A DNA stretch of 64,000 nt from assembly GCA_916700875.1 (NCBI GenBank), contig CAKAKS010000004.1, forward strand, positions 16,975,444 to 17,039,443, written 5' to 3'. Position numbers and translations under genes: made by a program. The DNA comes from Sebastes aleutianus. Lineage: Eukaryota; Chordata; Actinopteri; Perciformes; Sebastidae. Of the stretch, positions 48,593 to 59,460 are shown one piece after another (positions within the stretch are counted from its first letter, which is position 1; each line of letters opens with the position of its first letter). The notes beneath the pieces are model-generated. The model ran no database searches, was not told the origin of the DNA, and was given only the letters and a program-made list of their open reading frames with translations.

Positions 48593-51500
48593 CATATTAA
48601 CGGACACTAGTTCACCCAGAGTTGGGTATTAACTTTGCAACCTTGGTGGTTAATTTATGAGCAATTTTCACAATATTTCAGCCAAAACTACACTGAGCAA
48701 GTAAAGTAGTTCATTTCATATCAGTCTGAGAACTTAGGATGCCTACTCACTGCTAATAAAACTGTGCTCTCTACTCCACTCTTCTAGTGTTCATATTTAT
48801 TTGTGTTTCTAGCACATAGCAAAAATATTATTAGCACAACTTGACTGAGTCGTCTACCAGATGTTAAAATGATTAAGTCTGGGTTATGTTAATGAAGTAC
48901 TTTGCTACCATGATGCTGAAACATATGGTGCCCACAAAGCGACAAATGTCAAAACTGTTACGGAGTACATACATAACTGAAAGTAAAATGATGGTGTCTA
49001 TTTCTCTTTTTCTCTTTTTATTTTAGCACATGTTCACATTTCCCCACATTTTTCATCTTACTCACAATATTTCCAATTTCCCTAGTTGTTTATATAATAA
49101 TGATAATAGCTCATCTTAGATGGTTTGGTGGTATATAATTGAAAAGGCTTATTGAATATTTTCTTTATCCCTTTTATTTGAACACAAAGGTTTAATAAAA
49201 CTAAACGGCGCTAATTTAAATCATCCCCAATTCAAAATACTTATACAAATGTAAATGATGGGCTTTCATGGCTTATTACTTCATCATTGCTGAAAAGAGT
49301 TGTTTTTTTTTCAATTAGTAAAATACTTCAGCCATTTCTGGCTTTTCATTCATGTTATAGTAAATCACTAAAACTATTGGATGATGTTCTGCATGTTCTG
49401 AAACATCTGTTGACAGTTGTTTTTAATGACACAGCCTGTTTTGCATTAGGATACAGCATAATGTGCCTATAAACACTATTCTACGCATGCCTTATTACTG
49501 TAGTGGTCAAACACTGTAAATAAAATTAAACACTTTCACACACTATAAATCTCTTTCACACACACACACAAACACAAACAAAGCACTGCACACCTTTTGT
49601 TTATACAGATGAGAGGCCCAACTTTCAGCAGTGTGTAGCATTAAATGAGGCGGATTCCCTATGATGTTCTTATCACCTCATCCCGCTCCTCTCCAGGGTC
49701 CACTAATGCCTCCCTCTCCTCGCTGATGCTTGACAGAGCCGACGCGGTCTGGAATGAGCGGAGAGGAGATGAGCGGCTGGCCCAGATATGACAGAGGAAC
49801 AGACAACACCGAGGTCCTCTGCCCAGTAGGGATGGAAGTAATTACTGACAATATTATCTCCAGCTGTGGGCTGCTGTACTTTTTCCACTTTTTGCCTCGG
49901 AGCCTTAAGGTCTTCTGGGATTTCCTTCTGTTGTTCCTCGGTTACCTTTTTCAATTTATTGCACAGTTGCTCTCGTACAAATACTATGCAAATTCTGCGT
50001 GATATATTATACATGCTTAGGCTTAAATATAGCACACAGGAATATGCAACGTCACATTCTTTTTTATCCTTCTGGTGCAAAAAAAAAATCCCTCACCACT
50101 CTGCTGTAATAAATGCAAGTTGTCACGCTGAAAATGATTTTGAGGTCTGTAAATTAAATGAGCAGGAATTCTGTTAATCATTGTCTGTTGCATTTTAACC
50201 TCGGGGAAATTATGTCTCACCCACATGAAAATGAGTGAGTTTTGTTTTCATTGTTGAAGAAATGTGGGGATGCGCATCAATTATTGGCACTAGAGATATT
50301 AAATGTTCTTCACCTTGTTAAAAAAAAAATACACCTGGCACAGGAAGGAGAGTAAAATAATGAAAAGCAATCCCAGTGTCCCAATCTTTATTTTTTGGGT
50401 AAGTTTGGGAGAGGTAATGGCCCAGAAAGATGATAAATGTATTTTTATCTTGGCTTTTCCACTTTTACTGGGCTGTTTATCATGATGAGGAGCTCCCTGC
50501 ACAGCTAATGTCAGTCACACAAGTAAATGCCAAAGTGTGATCAGCTCATTATGGTGAGAGAGTTAGCACTGGAGCAATGCTGGCACACTTTCTTTCCTTC
50601 CCCTACTTATGTTTGCGCCATACCACATGTTGGCATCCATGCACGGGCCTGAAATAGATACACGGTGTCTATGGAGAAGTGCGTTGCGTTGCTGAATTTA
50701 CAGCATCCTCTTTATTGTAAGAGTAGTTTTGAGGTCACAGCAGAGGGAGCCGTGTACAGATTAGCTGTTGCGATGTACAAAGTGAAGTAAATGGTTTATT
50801 GATTTTGCCCCTCCCTCAGACAGAACATAATAGCATGAGACGAGATGTTAATAAAGACTGAAGCTTTAATGAGATGACACCTACACTGTATAGCACCTGC
50901 TGGGTGATCCATGCAATTGTAGTTCCCACAGACTGATTCTAACCCCCTCTCCAGGAAGTACAGTAACTACAAATCAATGATTATTTTACGGTTGCAGAGA
51001 GGTATAAAGTTCCCAAGGGGCCAAAGAGTTTAATAAAACTAAGTTACTGTGTCTGATCCTTTTCTAAGACTTAAACATAGTCTAAGTCGACCTGGACAAG
51101 TATTATTAATGAGTTGCATCAGCCCAAATTGATCAGAGCCTTAGAGAAGATTATCAAAAGCATTTGAGAGAGAACGGGAGAGAAATTATTGATTCTTTGG
51201 GTTGGTTGCTTAGCTTTTCCACTGAAATCTCATTAAGGATGAAGAGCTCTGCCACAGTTGGCTTTGAGCAGTGTTTACCATCTTCCACATAGAATTTTTT
51301 TAATTACGGGAGCTGCCTAGCTGCCAGAATCGATAGTTAAGAATCCCACACCAACGGGTGGGAGGAGGAAACCCAGTTTGGAACTGGAAAAATGACACAG
51401 ATGGACTTGAGCTTTTTTTGCGCTGGGGCCCAAGTTCACAGCAGTGTCCTTCAAAGCTTTGCTTTCGCCTCTTTTCGGCCTCGAAGAAATGGCTGTGATG

Positions 51501-51753
51501 TGGAAGGCTGGTCAGTTATGCTTGTTATTTTTTCCCTCACCGATAAAAGCATCATTAGCTCAAGGTCAGTCCACTTGCACTTCCTCCTGCATTTTCGTTT
51601 TCTTCACATGGGTTCTGCTTTTTATAAAGATGCAGTTTGAAAGGAGAAAAGCTTTTCCTCCTGCCACAGACCTTAAAAACATGATTAGATGATGATTTCA
51701 TTCCCTGTAAAGCTCCAGCAGCACTCACTCTGTTAATGCTGCACTCAAAAAAG
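48590..51753. other. Long unique block with a two-strand ORF region
   Basis: I recognise no gene. A (CA)n-like stretch lies at 49555-49580. The region 49700-50180 is open on both strands over 90-125 codons and includes an octamer-like ATGCAAAT at 49984-49991; it is a candidate conserved element or exon (see findings). The stretch 50820-50960 has ATTA-type cores. Confidence 0.45.
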
Positions 51754-52476
51754 TAGGGATGCACTGATTGATTGGCTGCCGATCGTGCCGATATTCAGTA
51801 AAAATATGCAATCGGGAGATCCGGGGGAGGGAGAGGAATGCAAACTAGTACTACACATCGCACTGCACATGTGGTTGCTCAGGCACGACACGCTACTAAA
51901 ACAAGACAAAACATGTCAGCTGTGTGGAAACAGGTGTGTGAGACAGATAATCGGCAAGAGGAGAGCTAGTTAACGTTAGCGGGTGGGCAGCACAGTCCTG
52001 CTTAGCTAAATAACGAAGATATCACAAGAATGGGACAGACTTGAGGTCACAGTGACCTTGACCTTTGAAAACCAAAATGATCCAATCAGTTCATCCTTGA
52101 GACCCGGTGGACGTTTGTGCCAATTTTGAAGATATTCCCTCCAGGTGTTGCCGAGATATCACGTTCACGAGAATGGGATGGACGGACGTACAGACAGACA
52201 ACCGAAAAAATAACAAAAATACATTTATCTCTTAATGATTTGAATTGTGTGTTGTTATGCAAAGAACCACCATAGATGACATTAACAATGTAAAAGGATA
52301 ACGTTTAGAATTGTTTACAGTTTGCACTGACTTTGGGACGGTTGAAATTCTTTTACTGGACGGTGATTAAAAAAGTTAGTGTGGAGCCTGGTATACCAGC
52401 TGCTCTAATAAAACAAAACAACAAAAACAAGATGTGTATCGGACGATATGGCTCAATCATGATCGGGGCATTTCTA
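51754..52476 (+). mobile_element. hAT element (TAGGGATGCACTGATT type) with perfect 8-bp target duplication
   Basis: The left end is TAGGGATGCACTGATTGATT; read inward, the right end is TAGAAATGCCCCGATCATGA. The octamers CAAAAAAG at 51746-51753 and 52477-52484 are identical. The interior holds a separate LINE/SINE-like tail at 52013-52215. No transposase is preserved. Low-complexity octamers can match by chance, but the match coincides with both termini. Confidence 0.88.
52013..52215 (+). mobile_element. Nested retroposon-like tail (GTCACAGTGACCTTGACC type)
   Basis: Contains GAGGTCACAGTGACCTTGAC, CAGTTCATCCTTGAGACC, GGACGTTTGTGCCAATTTTG, GATATCACGTTCACGAGAA and TGGGATGGACGGACGTACAG, a teleost LINE/SINE 3' region I recognise but cannot assign to a clade with certainty. 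It lies entirely within the 51754-52476 hAT element. AGGTCACAGTGACCTT is an imperfect inverted repeat resembling a hormone-response element, which is a property of the repeat family. Confidence 0.65.
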
Positions 52477-54090
52477 CAAAAAAGGAAGTCATCAAGACAC
52501 TGAACAATGTCACTGTGGACAAATAAGATATTCACATTTAAGCACCAAAATCCACCAGCAGGAATGGAAATGTAAGTAATATGGTTGGCTTGCTGTGGCT
52601 GCAGAAAAAGATAAACAAAAAGATAGACAAAATGCAAGTTATATAATGTTTCCAACTGTCACTATGTTAATTCAGGAGTCATCCTATAATATCCAACATT
52701 TTTTGACTCAGGCAGAAGAACATATAGTAGATTTTTAAAACAAAAGGCCTTATGATACCTTAAAACTAACAACAGTCATCAAATATTACTAATTGTCAAA
52801 AAATGTACCTATCTTAACCTCCAGTTCTATCTTTAAGGTCATTTTCTACCAAAAGCAGAGCAGTAAAACAATCCTGAGACATATCAAAATATTTGACAGT
52901 GCTTGAAACACACATCAATCAAATCTTAAATTAAAACTTTAATGTTGGAGATGATGTTACTGAATGCTCGGGTATGTTCTCCACAGGCTAATCAGAGCAG
53001 AGCCGAGAAAATGTCAACATCGATCAGTGCGATTTTACAGGCAGAGCATTAGAACCTCATTACATATATATTGATAAGAGTTATAAGAGCTAAATTCAAT
53101 TAGCCAATTCCTTAAAATAATGAAGCTCCCTGTTCCTTCACAGCAATTACATCCATCATTCAAGCTAATGCCAATAAATAACGCACTTTAATTAGCATGA
53201 CTAAAGTGGTTATTCCTTTGCATTTCATGAAATCCTCATGTCAACTTCAATGAGGATGAAAACTACATTAAAATCAGGCTCAACACATGGTCTCCATTTT
53301 CTGATATAGAAATGACTTGCAGATTCTTGGGGAGCGCAGTGAGCAGCAAATGTTATGTCCATGAAATATTTTACAATGAGTTGCTTTTACTTTAATCGTT
53401 TTGGTCACAGATAAGGTGAAGCCTCCAACCCTAACCGCAATGTGGCATTCATTCATTGTCCACTTGTCTGTTTTATAGGAGATGAAACCCATCCAATATT
53501 GCTGAGCACGGTGTGAGAGTGCAAGAGGGAGCAACATAAACAGTATCGACACACAGCTACATGCTTTCTTGATGTCCTCTTCAAACTGTCTAGCTTAAAA
53601 GCCAGCTGCTCTAATTAGCTATGGATTCTCCTGTACACTGGCCCTTCCTCATTATTTGATGTGATGTCATTTGTCCAACCACCAACAATAAGTGTTTGAG
53701 CAGCTGTTACACCCCTAAGTGAACCTCTCAAATATGCTCCACAGAAGCATCAGTAAACATAGCCGGAATTGCTGTCACAGTTTATGTAGTCAAGGATTTT
53801 ACTTTTGGCCTGACATCAATGTCCACTTTAGGTTAATACCTCCAGTTACAGATTATTGCCTGCGGGACCACCAGTTTGTCAGACTGGAATGATACTAGCT
53901 GACTGGAGGATTGGAAAACTGGAATTTCTGACGGCCTTGTAAAACATTTTTTCATCTTAGTTAGAAACTTAACGCCCTCACTACTTCAGGAGTCACAGGA
54001 CTGGGGTTCTAATACACAATCCTATTGGATATTTGTAATTGAGAGGAACATTTTAACAAAGTTGTCTGTAGCCATCTGTACATCAACAAG
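52477..54090. other. Unique block with candidate regulatory element
   Basis: No gene is recognised. The stretch 52980-53290 is dense in homeodomain-type cores (CTAATCAG, TCAATTAGCC, TTTAATTAGC, CATTAAAATC) with a CATCGATCAG site and no repeat similarity. It is one of the better enhancer candidates here, by motif density only. Confidence 0.4.
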
Positions 54091-54650
54091 ACAACAGCCA
54101 CGCTAGCAGCTCTATGAGGCTGTACTTACTGTAGGACCAGTGGTGCTTTGAGCTAAATTTTAGCATCAGCAGGCAAACATGCTGATATTTAGCAGGTATA
54201 ACTACTACAGTGTTCACCGTCTTAGTTCAGCATGTGAGCATACTAGCGTTTGCTAATTAGCACTATACCCAATGTCCATCTGAGCCTGGTGGGGAATTTG
54301 GTAATAGGAGGCCTAATTATTGGACACAGTACAATTGACATGATGATTTCACAAAGTCAAAAATTAGGTGATCACCAAAGTTATTACAATTCGTAGGGGA
54401 GCATTGATGTGTGTACCAAATGTCATGGTAATCCATCCGGTAGTTTTTGAGATATGTCATTCAAAGCTACAAATGTCAACCACATGGTGGCACTGGAGGA
54501 ATAGTCAGGGGAATAAGCAAAGTCATTAGGATACATCGTCTGGGAACCATGAATGTGTGGACCAAAATTTTTGCCCATCCATTTGGTAATTGTTGAGATA
54601 TTTCAGTCTGGACCGAACAAATGACCAACAGACCAACTTTGCCATTGCCA
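54091..54650 (+). mobile_element. Abundant teleost interspersed repeat (GCTAATTAGCAC type)
   Basis: In order: CACGCTAGCAGCTCTATGAG, GCTTTGAGCTAAATTTTAGC, ACATGCTGATATTTAGCAGG, GTTTGCTAATTAGCACTA, GGTGATCACCAAAGTTATTA, ACCAAATGTCATGGTAATCC and TTGAGATATTTCAGTCTGGA. I recognise this as a very common non-LTR-like repeat tail in percomorph fish; the class is not certain. The boundaries are approximate. Confidence 0.7.
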
Positions 54651-57591
54651 TCTCACAATACATGTGGCTACAAATTCACACTCTAAAGCATTTAAAGGAT
54701 TTCAGTGATGCTGATACGTTTCAAACATCACAAGCACAATCTAGGAGTCAAAAGGTGTCTCTAAATTAAAAAAATGCAATGTCAAGTGTGAACACATGGG
54801 CTGCTTGCTGCCTTTTGCATATAATAATGAGACTATAGAATCTTCTTGAAATATCATATCCCAATCCCAGTGTAAAAGGATCTGCCTGACATTGTGTGCT
54901 ACTAACTGGCCCAGCCAGCATGGGGCCTCTATGCAAGCAGCTCATCAAATCTGAGCTGTGTAGTGTTTCTGATTTTGACGCATGTACCAGCAGGGTTTCT
55001 TATATAAGTATAAGAACATTGTTAAACTCACTTAGATGCCTTTGTGCATTGATGGAGCTATTATTGTTAGGAACATTTATGCTTTGAAGTGCCCCAGATG
55101 TATTCCCTCCGTCCCTATTTGAGTCATGTATGATGTTTTGCTTTGTGTTACAGTTATTTGTCCTCTGGTACAATTGAAACTTAAAGAATCCTACATGGCC
55201 CAGGAAGTATTAATTTTTGTTCTCCCTTACACAGACAAAAATAATACATCAGCAATGTTCATATCAGGCTGTATCCAACTCCGAATATATAGTATGGTGT
55301 CAGAGTGTCCCGAGGCTCTGTGCAAGAATGCACTGGTCCAGTCGATTCAAACCTGCACCTGCACAGACACCTGCAAAAATCCCTTGTGCATTTCTGTGAA
55401 ATGCTTCCCTCAACACAGCCCAAATCAGCACACTTTGTGCTTGTTTCAGTAAACAAGATCTTCAAGGTGTGCATTTTCGGCAGCAACCTACGTGGCCTAT
55501 GTCACCCAGTGTTTCACACTCAAACTAAAAGCCTCAGAACCACTCAGCTCTTTTCCCTCTGAAGAATTGTAATCAATCAGGAAGCCCTCCGGCCACCTCC
55601 ACAAGCGCTCTCTCATTCCCAGTCAGGACAAAAAAAGACTTCAGTCAGTTTGGAATACAGATAGAGGATGAATACTGAGGCTAAATAAAATGACTGCCTG
55701 AAGTCTAATTATGGTAGATGAAAGCCTGGGAACGGTGTGGCAGAATCGAGCCTTTTCCCAAAGAACCTATTCACAGACAGGATTGAAATCAAGCACTGGG
55801 AAATCAGACCGATATTTCACACAATTTCCAACTGACTAACAGGAGAGAACAAAAATAATACATTTGATTAGCCAAATGCACCGGGGGGTAAACAAGCTGT
55901 ATGTCTGTTGCTTCAGTTTAATCTTTAAATGTTTTGTGGCAGTAAAATACATCAGCAGACATTTCAAATTGGTTACACATGGGATAGATAATAAGGAAAT
56001 TGGCTCACTGGTGATCATAGAGTAGGTAATCATAAAAAAAAAACACAACTATTATGAATTCATTGTACAGAGGAGATAGCTAAAGGGCTAAATATGTGGT
56101 CTTTCATTCTATTAACATAATCAATCCAAACTGAGAGTAATATTTAGCTAATATTTTCATGTGATGTGATGAGGTTACTGCCTAAACTTGCATTTGTCCT
56201 TTGCTCAACTAGGTTGATGGTGAGGGTCGTACTGTAAAGGACAGAGGCTGTCGCATGAGGCATATTTGTGATTTGTGATATTGGGCTATTCAAATACAAA
56301 TTGACTTGACTTGAGGCTTCAAGTATCCAAAGGATGGTCTCAGGCAGGTACATTTTATTTGAATCTTATCTTTGATATTGACATTCATGATGTTACCAGC
56401 AAAATGTAAAAGTAAACTGGACATTAAACAGAAAATGGGGGAACTTTGCATGGCTGCAATCCATTTTTCATCCATGCTGCACATTTAAGACATGACTTCA
56501 TGAATTAAATATACCTGTAGGAAAGGCGTGTGCCTTTCCTACAGGTAATGTGATTGGCCAGTGAGAAGCTAAGCCATAGACAAGTTTTTTCAGCTTAAAT
56601 ATGCTCCGCACTGGTCGACTTTCCCTGGTTGTTCAGCTCTATAAGAAATTTAAGAACCTCTGGTGCCATTGCCAACTTACTCTGAGATGGTGATGGCGGG
56701 AGACACAGGAGAGAGAGCTCAGGTGGAATTCACCCACAGGCGAGTGGGGAAGCTAATCACTCATGAACTCTATCTATGGGCACAGGTTGAGGACATTTTT
56801 GTGCTATAATGACCATAATGTTACGGCTTTTAAAAAACAACTCCTGTCTGTAGTAGGGTCACTGTAAGCAAGAAGAAACAGCAAGGAAAACCACATCTTG
56901 GAATCGTGCCATTCAATAAAAGGCATGCGGAAGAGATTTCCCTTCACAACACATTGAAATAAATAACTTCATTAATGTTAATGCAAAATTATGATATTTA
57001 AATTGATAGTACCTTGGCATCACAGTCACCGATGAGTGTCAAGATGAAGCGAATTGAATTTGTGTCACTTGTGTTCTCAGAAGGGGTTTGACAACATTTT
57101 TATAGAAGCTCTGTGCTGCTCTGATATCTAATTCTTTGTTTACTGCCTCGGGCAGGATCCTAATTTTCCCTATTAATTCTATAGTGCAAGGCAAGGGATA
57201 ACAAATGTAAATATGGGAATCGTGTGATATCTCTGCAAGCAGATGTGCGACTGTCTGTTGTTCAATTACATAGACACAGCGAGTCGGATTACTGCTACCT
57301 TTTAACTTGTCGGATTTAAATGTAGATTTCATTTTCTGCATATGAAGTAAATGGCCCATGACGTTGCTTATCATGGCCCTAAGTGCATTTAGGGTTCAGC
57401 TGAGCGTGTTAACTGTATTCTTAGTCAAGCTAACTCACTCAGTCATTGACACAACATAGCAACAACAACACACAGTTGTGCATGAACTCACACACACCCA
57501 CACAAACACTATTTCCCCTGTGACTGCTCGCCATCTCTATCTCGGTCTGCTTCTCCATAATCAACCATACCCAATAAGCAATATCTACAGC
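54651..57591. other. Long unique block, no recognised gene
   Basis: I recognise no gene; overlapping ORFs of 60-108 codons at 55126-55562 on both strands have no domain. It contains the perfect hairpin at 56512-56547. Confidence 0.45.
56512..56547. repeat. Perfect 16-bp-stem palindrome with 4-nt loop
   Basis: The arm TACCTGTAGGAAAGGC (56512-56527) and its exact reverse complement (56532-56547) surround GTGT. Sixteen consecutive Watson-Crick pairs are unlikely to be maintained by chance. It is followed by ATTGG (inverted CCAAT) at 56553-56557. It could be a foldback relic, a structured RNA element or a recent templated duplication. Confidence 0.93.
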
Positions 57592-57690
57592 TGCTTAAAG
57601 GGTAATTGTGGTTACAACTTGGGTCTTATTTTTGTAGTTTGGGCCATCATTCCTGTCTTTGATCGGAATATTTTACTCATTGAGTAAATT
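57592..57690 (+). mobile_element. MITE-like fragment (TTAAAGGGTAATTGTGG)
   Basis: TTAAAGGGTAATTGTGGTTA, followed by CAACTTGGGTCTTATTTTTG and GGGCCATCATTCC, matches the beginning of a repeat I know from fish genomes. The opposite end is absent. Confidence 0.45.
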
Positions 57691-58131
57691 GCTGAAATCT
57701 GGAAACTTTAATATTATACAACATTATTTAAGCTTAAAGTGTGATGGGGCAAGAAATACATTTTTCATGTCTTTTGGGGTACTTCTGGTTAACAAAATAC
57801 TATTTTGAGTATACTTTAAGTATGAGGCGTAGGTTTTTAGATCTGTACAGGTACTCATATTTGTGTTAGACCTCTACCTGTACCTGTTCCTCAAGTTCAT
57901 TAGTTATGTATTCTGAATATCAAAAATAAACATTTTTAGGGATGCACCGATTTATTGGCCAAACATCGGTATCAACCAATAAATTGTAGTGTTGGCTATT
58001 TGCGGTCAGTTTCGGACAACAGTAATCAGCTGCTGAGTCGGAGAAGAGGCCACTGGCTGGACACGACTCTGGCATGACAGCATGCAAACGTGTGATTTGT
58101 TTACAAATAAAAGTGAAAGAAAAAGGTGGCC

Positions 58132-58194
58132 ATGTGGAAGTATTACACTGTCTCGGAGAATTATCAGCGACAAGAACGTTGTTATGCTCAATGA
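58132..58194 (+). pseudogene. Remnant of a hAT transposase BED zinc-finger region
   Basis: The frame upstream of and through 58132 reads KKKVAMWKYYTVSENYQ and then RQERCYAQ before a stop. The VWKYFTV-like core followed by a Cys resembles the start of BED-type zinc fingers in hAT transposases, but the second Cys and the His ligands are gone. Location just inside a hAT left end supports the reading. Similarity is by memory of the motif; only about 25 codons survive. Confidence 0.45.
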
Positions 58195-58392
58195 CAAATT
58201 AAGCAGTAAAACAATTGCTTACAAGATTTCTTAAAAACAACCACTGCAGTCTGGATGGGAATGAACCTCGTGTGTGCGTAATGCGTAACTAGAAGCATGT
58301 CAGTCCAAACGAGGGTGCCGCAGCACCCAGTATGTTACAGTAGGAACATCATCCATGCCGTGCAGCCTGTGCAGCAGTCTGTCCCCCATACC

Positions 58393-58411
58393 GGGTTAGG
58401 GTTAGGGTTAG
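58393..58411 (+). repeat. Interstitial telomere-like repeat
   Basis: GGGTTAGGGTTAGGGTTAG, three vertebrate-type telomere units, flanked by CC and by TCCCGG so that the whole forms a short imperfect palindrome. A fourth GGG at 58416-58418 makes a possible G-quadruplex, with a final loop of 8 nt. Confidence 0.9.
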
Positions 58412-59090
58412 TCCCGGGTGAGTAGAGTATAGCAGCACGTTGAGCCGCCGCATCGTAGTCCCGCCGTGGGTCAGTCCAGCCCGAACATCTGAGACATTGA
58501 GGACTGAGGCTATCTATCCACTCCCAGGCAGCGTCCTACCACTACTTGCCCACTAGTTAATCAATCCCGGATGGTGTCTTTCTCTTGGATGGATGGATAA
58601 AAGAATAAAAATGAAAAATGCTAAAATGGCCTTTTAACCGCCCAAGTAAAGTCGGTGTGTGAGAAACACTGCTTATGTTTCTAATCGCTTTTACAGTTAC
58701 GTTTAATTTAAGGTTTCACAAAAGAGGTATTGTTGTTGGGCTGTGAAAGTACTGAAACATTCTTCTGATTGAGTAGGTAGTTGTATAGCAGCTAAAAAGG
58801 CTTTTGAAGCAGGATATTTTTCAAGTAAAAGAAGGTTGTATTAAAGGTTGTTTCATAAATTTGCATGATTGAATTTGTGCTCACTAAAAGACAGTGTAAT
58901 GAAATGCAGAATGACTTTAAAACAGCTCAGTTATTTTTTTTTATAATAAAGAGGTGTTTGTTTCCCTGGCACAAAAGGGTAATAAATAACAGCAAAAACA
59001 AAATGAACAAAAACATTGGTATGGGCTATCAGCCAAATTGTTATTTTAAACATCGGTATCGGCCCAGAATTTCACAACCGGTGCATCCCT

Positions 59091-59460
59091 ACATATTTCA
59101 ACGCCAATTTATCAAAGCAAGAAGCACTTCATACTCATACATGTAGCATAAGCGCACTGCTCGAAACCACTGAGCCACCACTGCAGAGTACAGTGTGAGT
59201 GTGCTTAAGTGCACTTTGCACTGTTTCATTGTGTTATTCTAGTATGAATGTGATCATTACTGTAGGTATTATTATCTGCTAGTGTGACTAATATGTTATG
59301 TAGCCCCTTTAACATGTACTGTATATGAATGTTATTCAAAAAATAAAAATGAAATTGTTAGATGTTGCCCATTTTGTTCCTTTTTCCTTTTTTTCCCCAG
59401 TTGCCGATACTGACTACAGTAACTACATGAAAAAAAAGTTGCAGCTCTAATCAGTTCACA
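59091..59460. mobile_element. Spacer ending in a hAT-like terminus
   Basis: AAGTTGCAGCTCTA at about 59437-59450 read inward is TAGAGCTGCAACTT, the terminal motif of the 8131 family. The partner end was not found. Confidence 0.35.

Larger units (their letters stand above)
57938..59090 (+). mobile_element. Degenerate hAT element (AGGGATGCACCGATT type), about 1.15 kb
   Basis: The left end AGGGATGCACCGATTTATTG is followed by GGCCAAACATCGGTATC. Read inward, the right end is AGGGATGCACCGGTTGTGAA followed by GGGCCGATACCGATG. Flanks ACATTTTT (57930-57937) and ACATATTT (59091-59098) match at 7 of 8. Inside are a BED-finger-like remnant (58132-58194) and a GC-rich segment with a telomere-like run (58393-58411), so this is a dead derivative of an autonomous copy, not a simple MITE. 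Confidence 0.8.

Noticed and set aside
55126..55562. Four overlapping ORFs with a cysteine-rich segment (CTCTDTCKN)
   Set aside because: It looked briefly like a small secreted peptide, but there is no signal peptide in the right place and no splice pattern.
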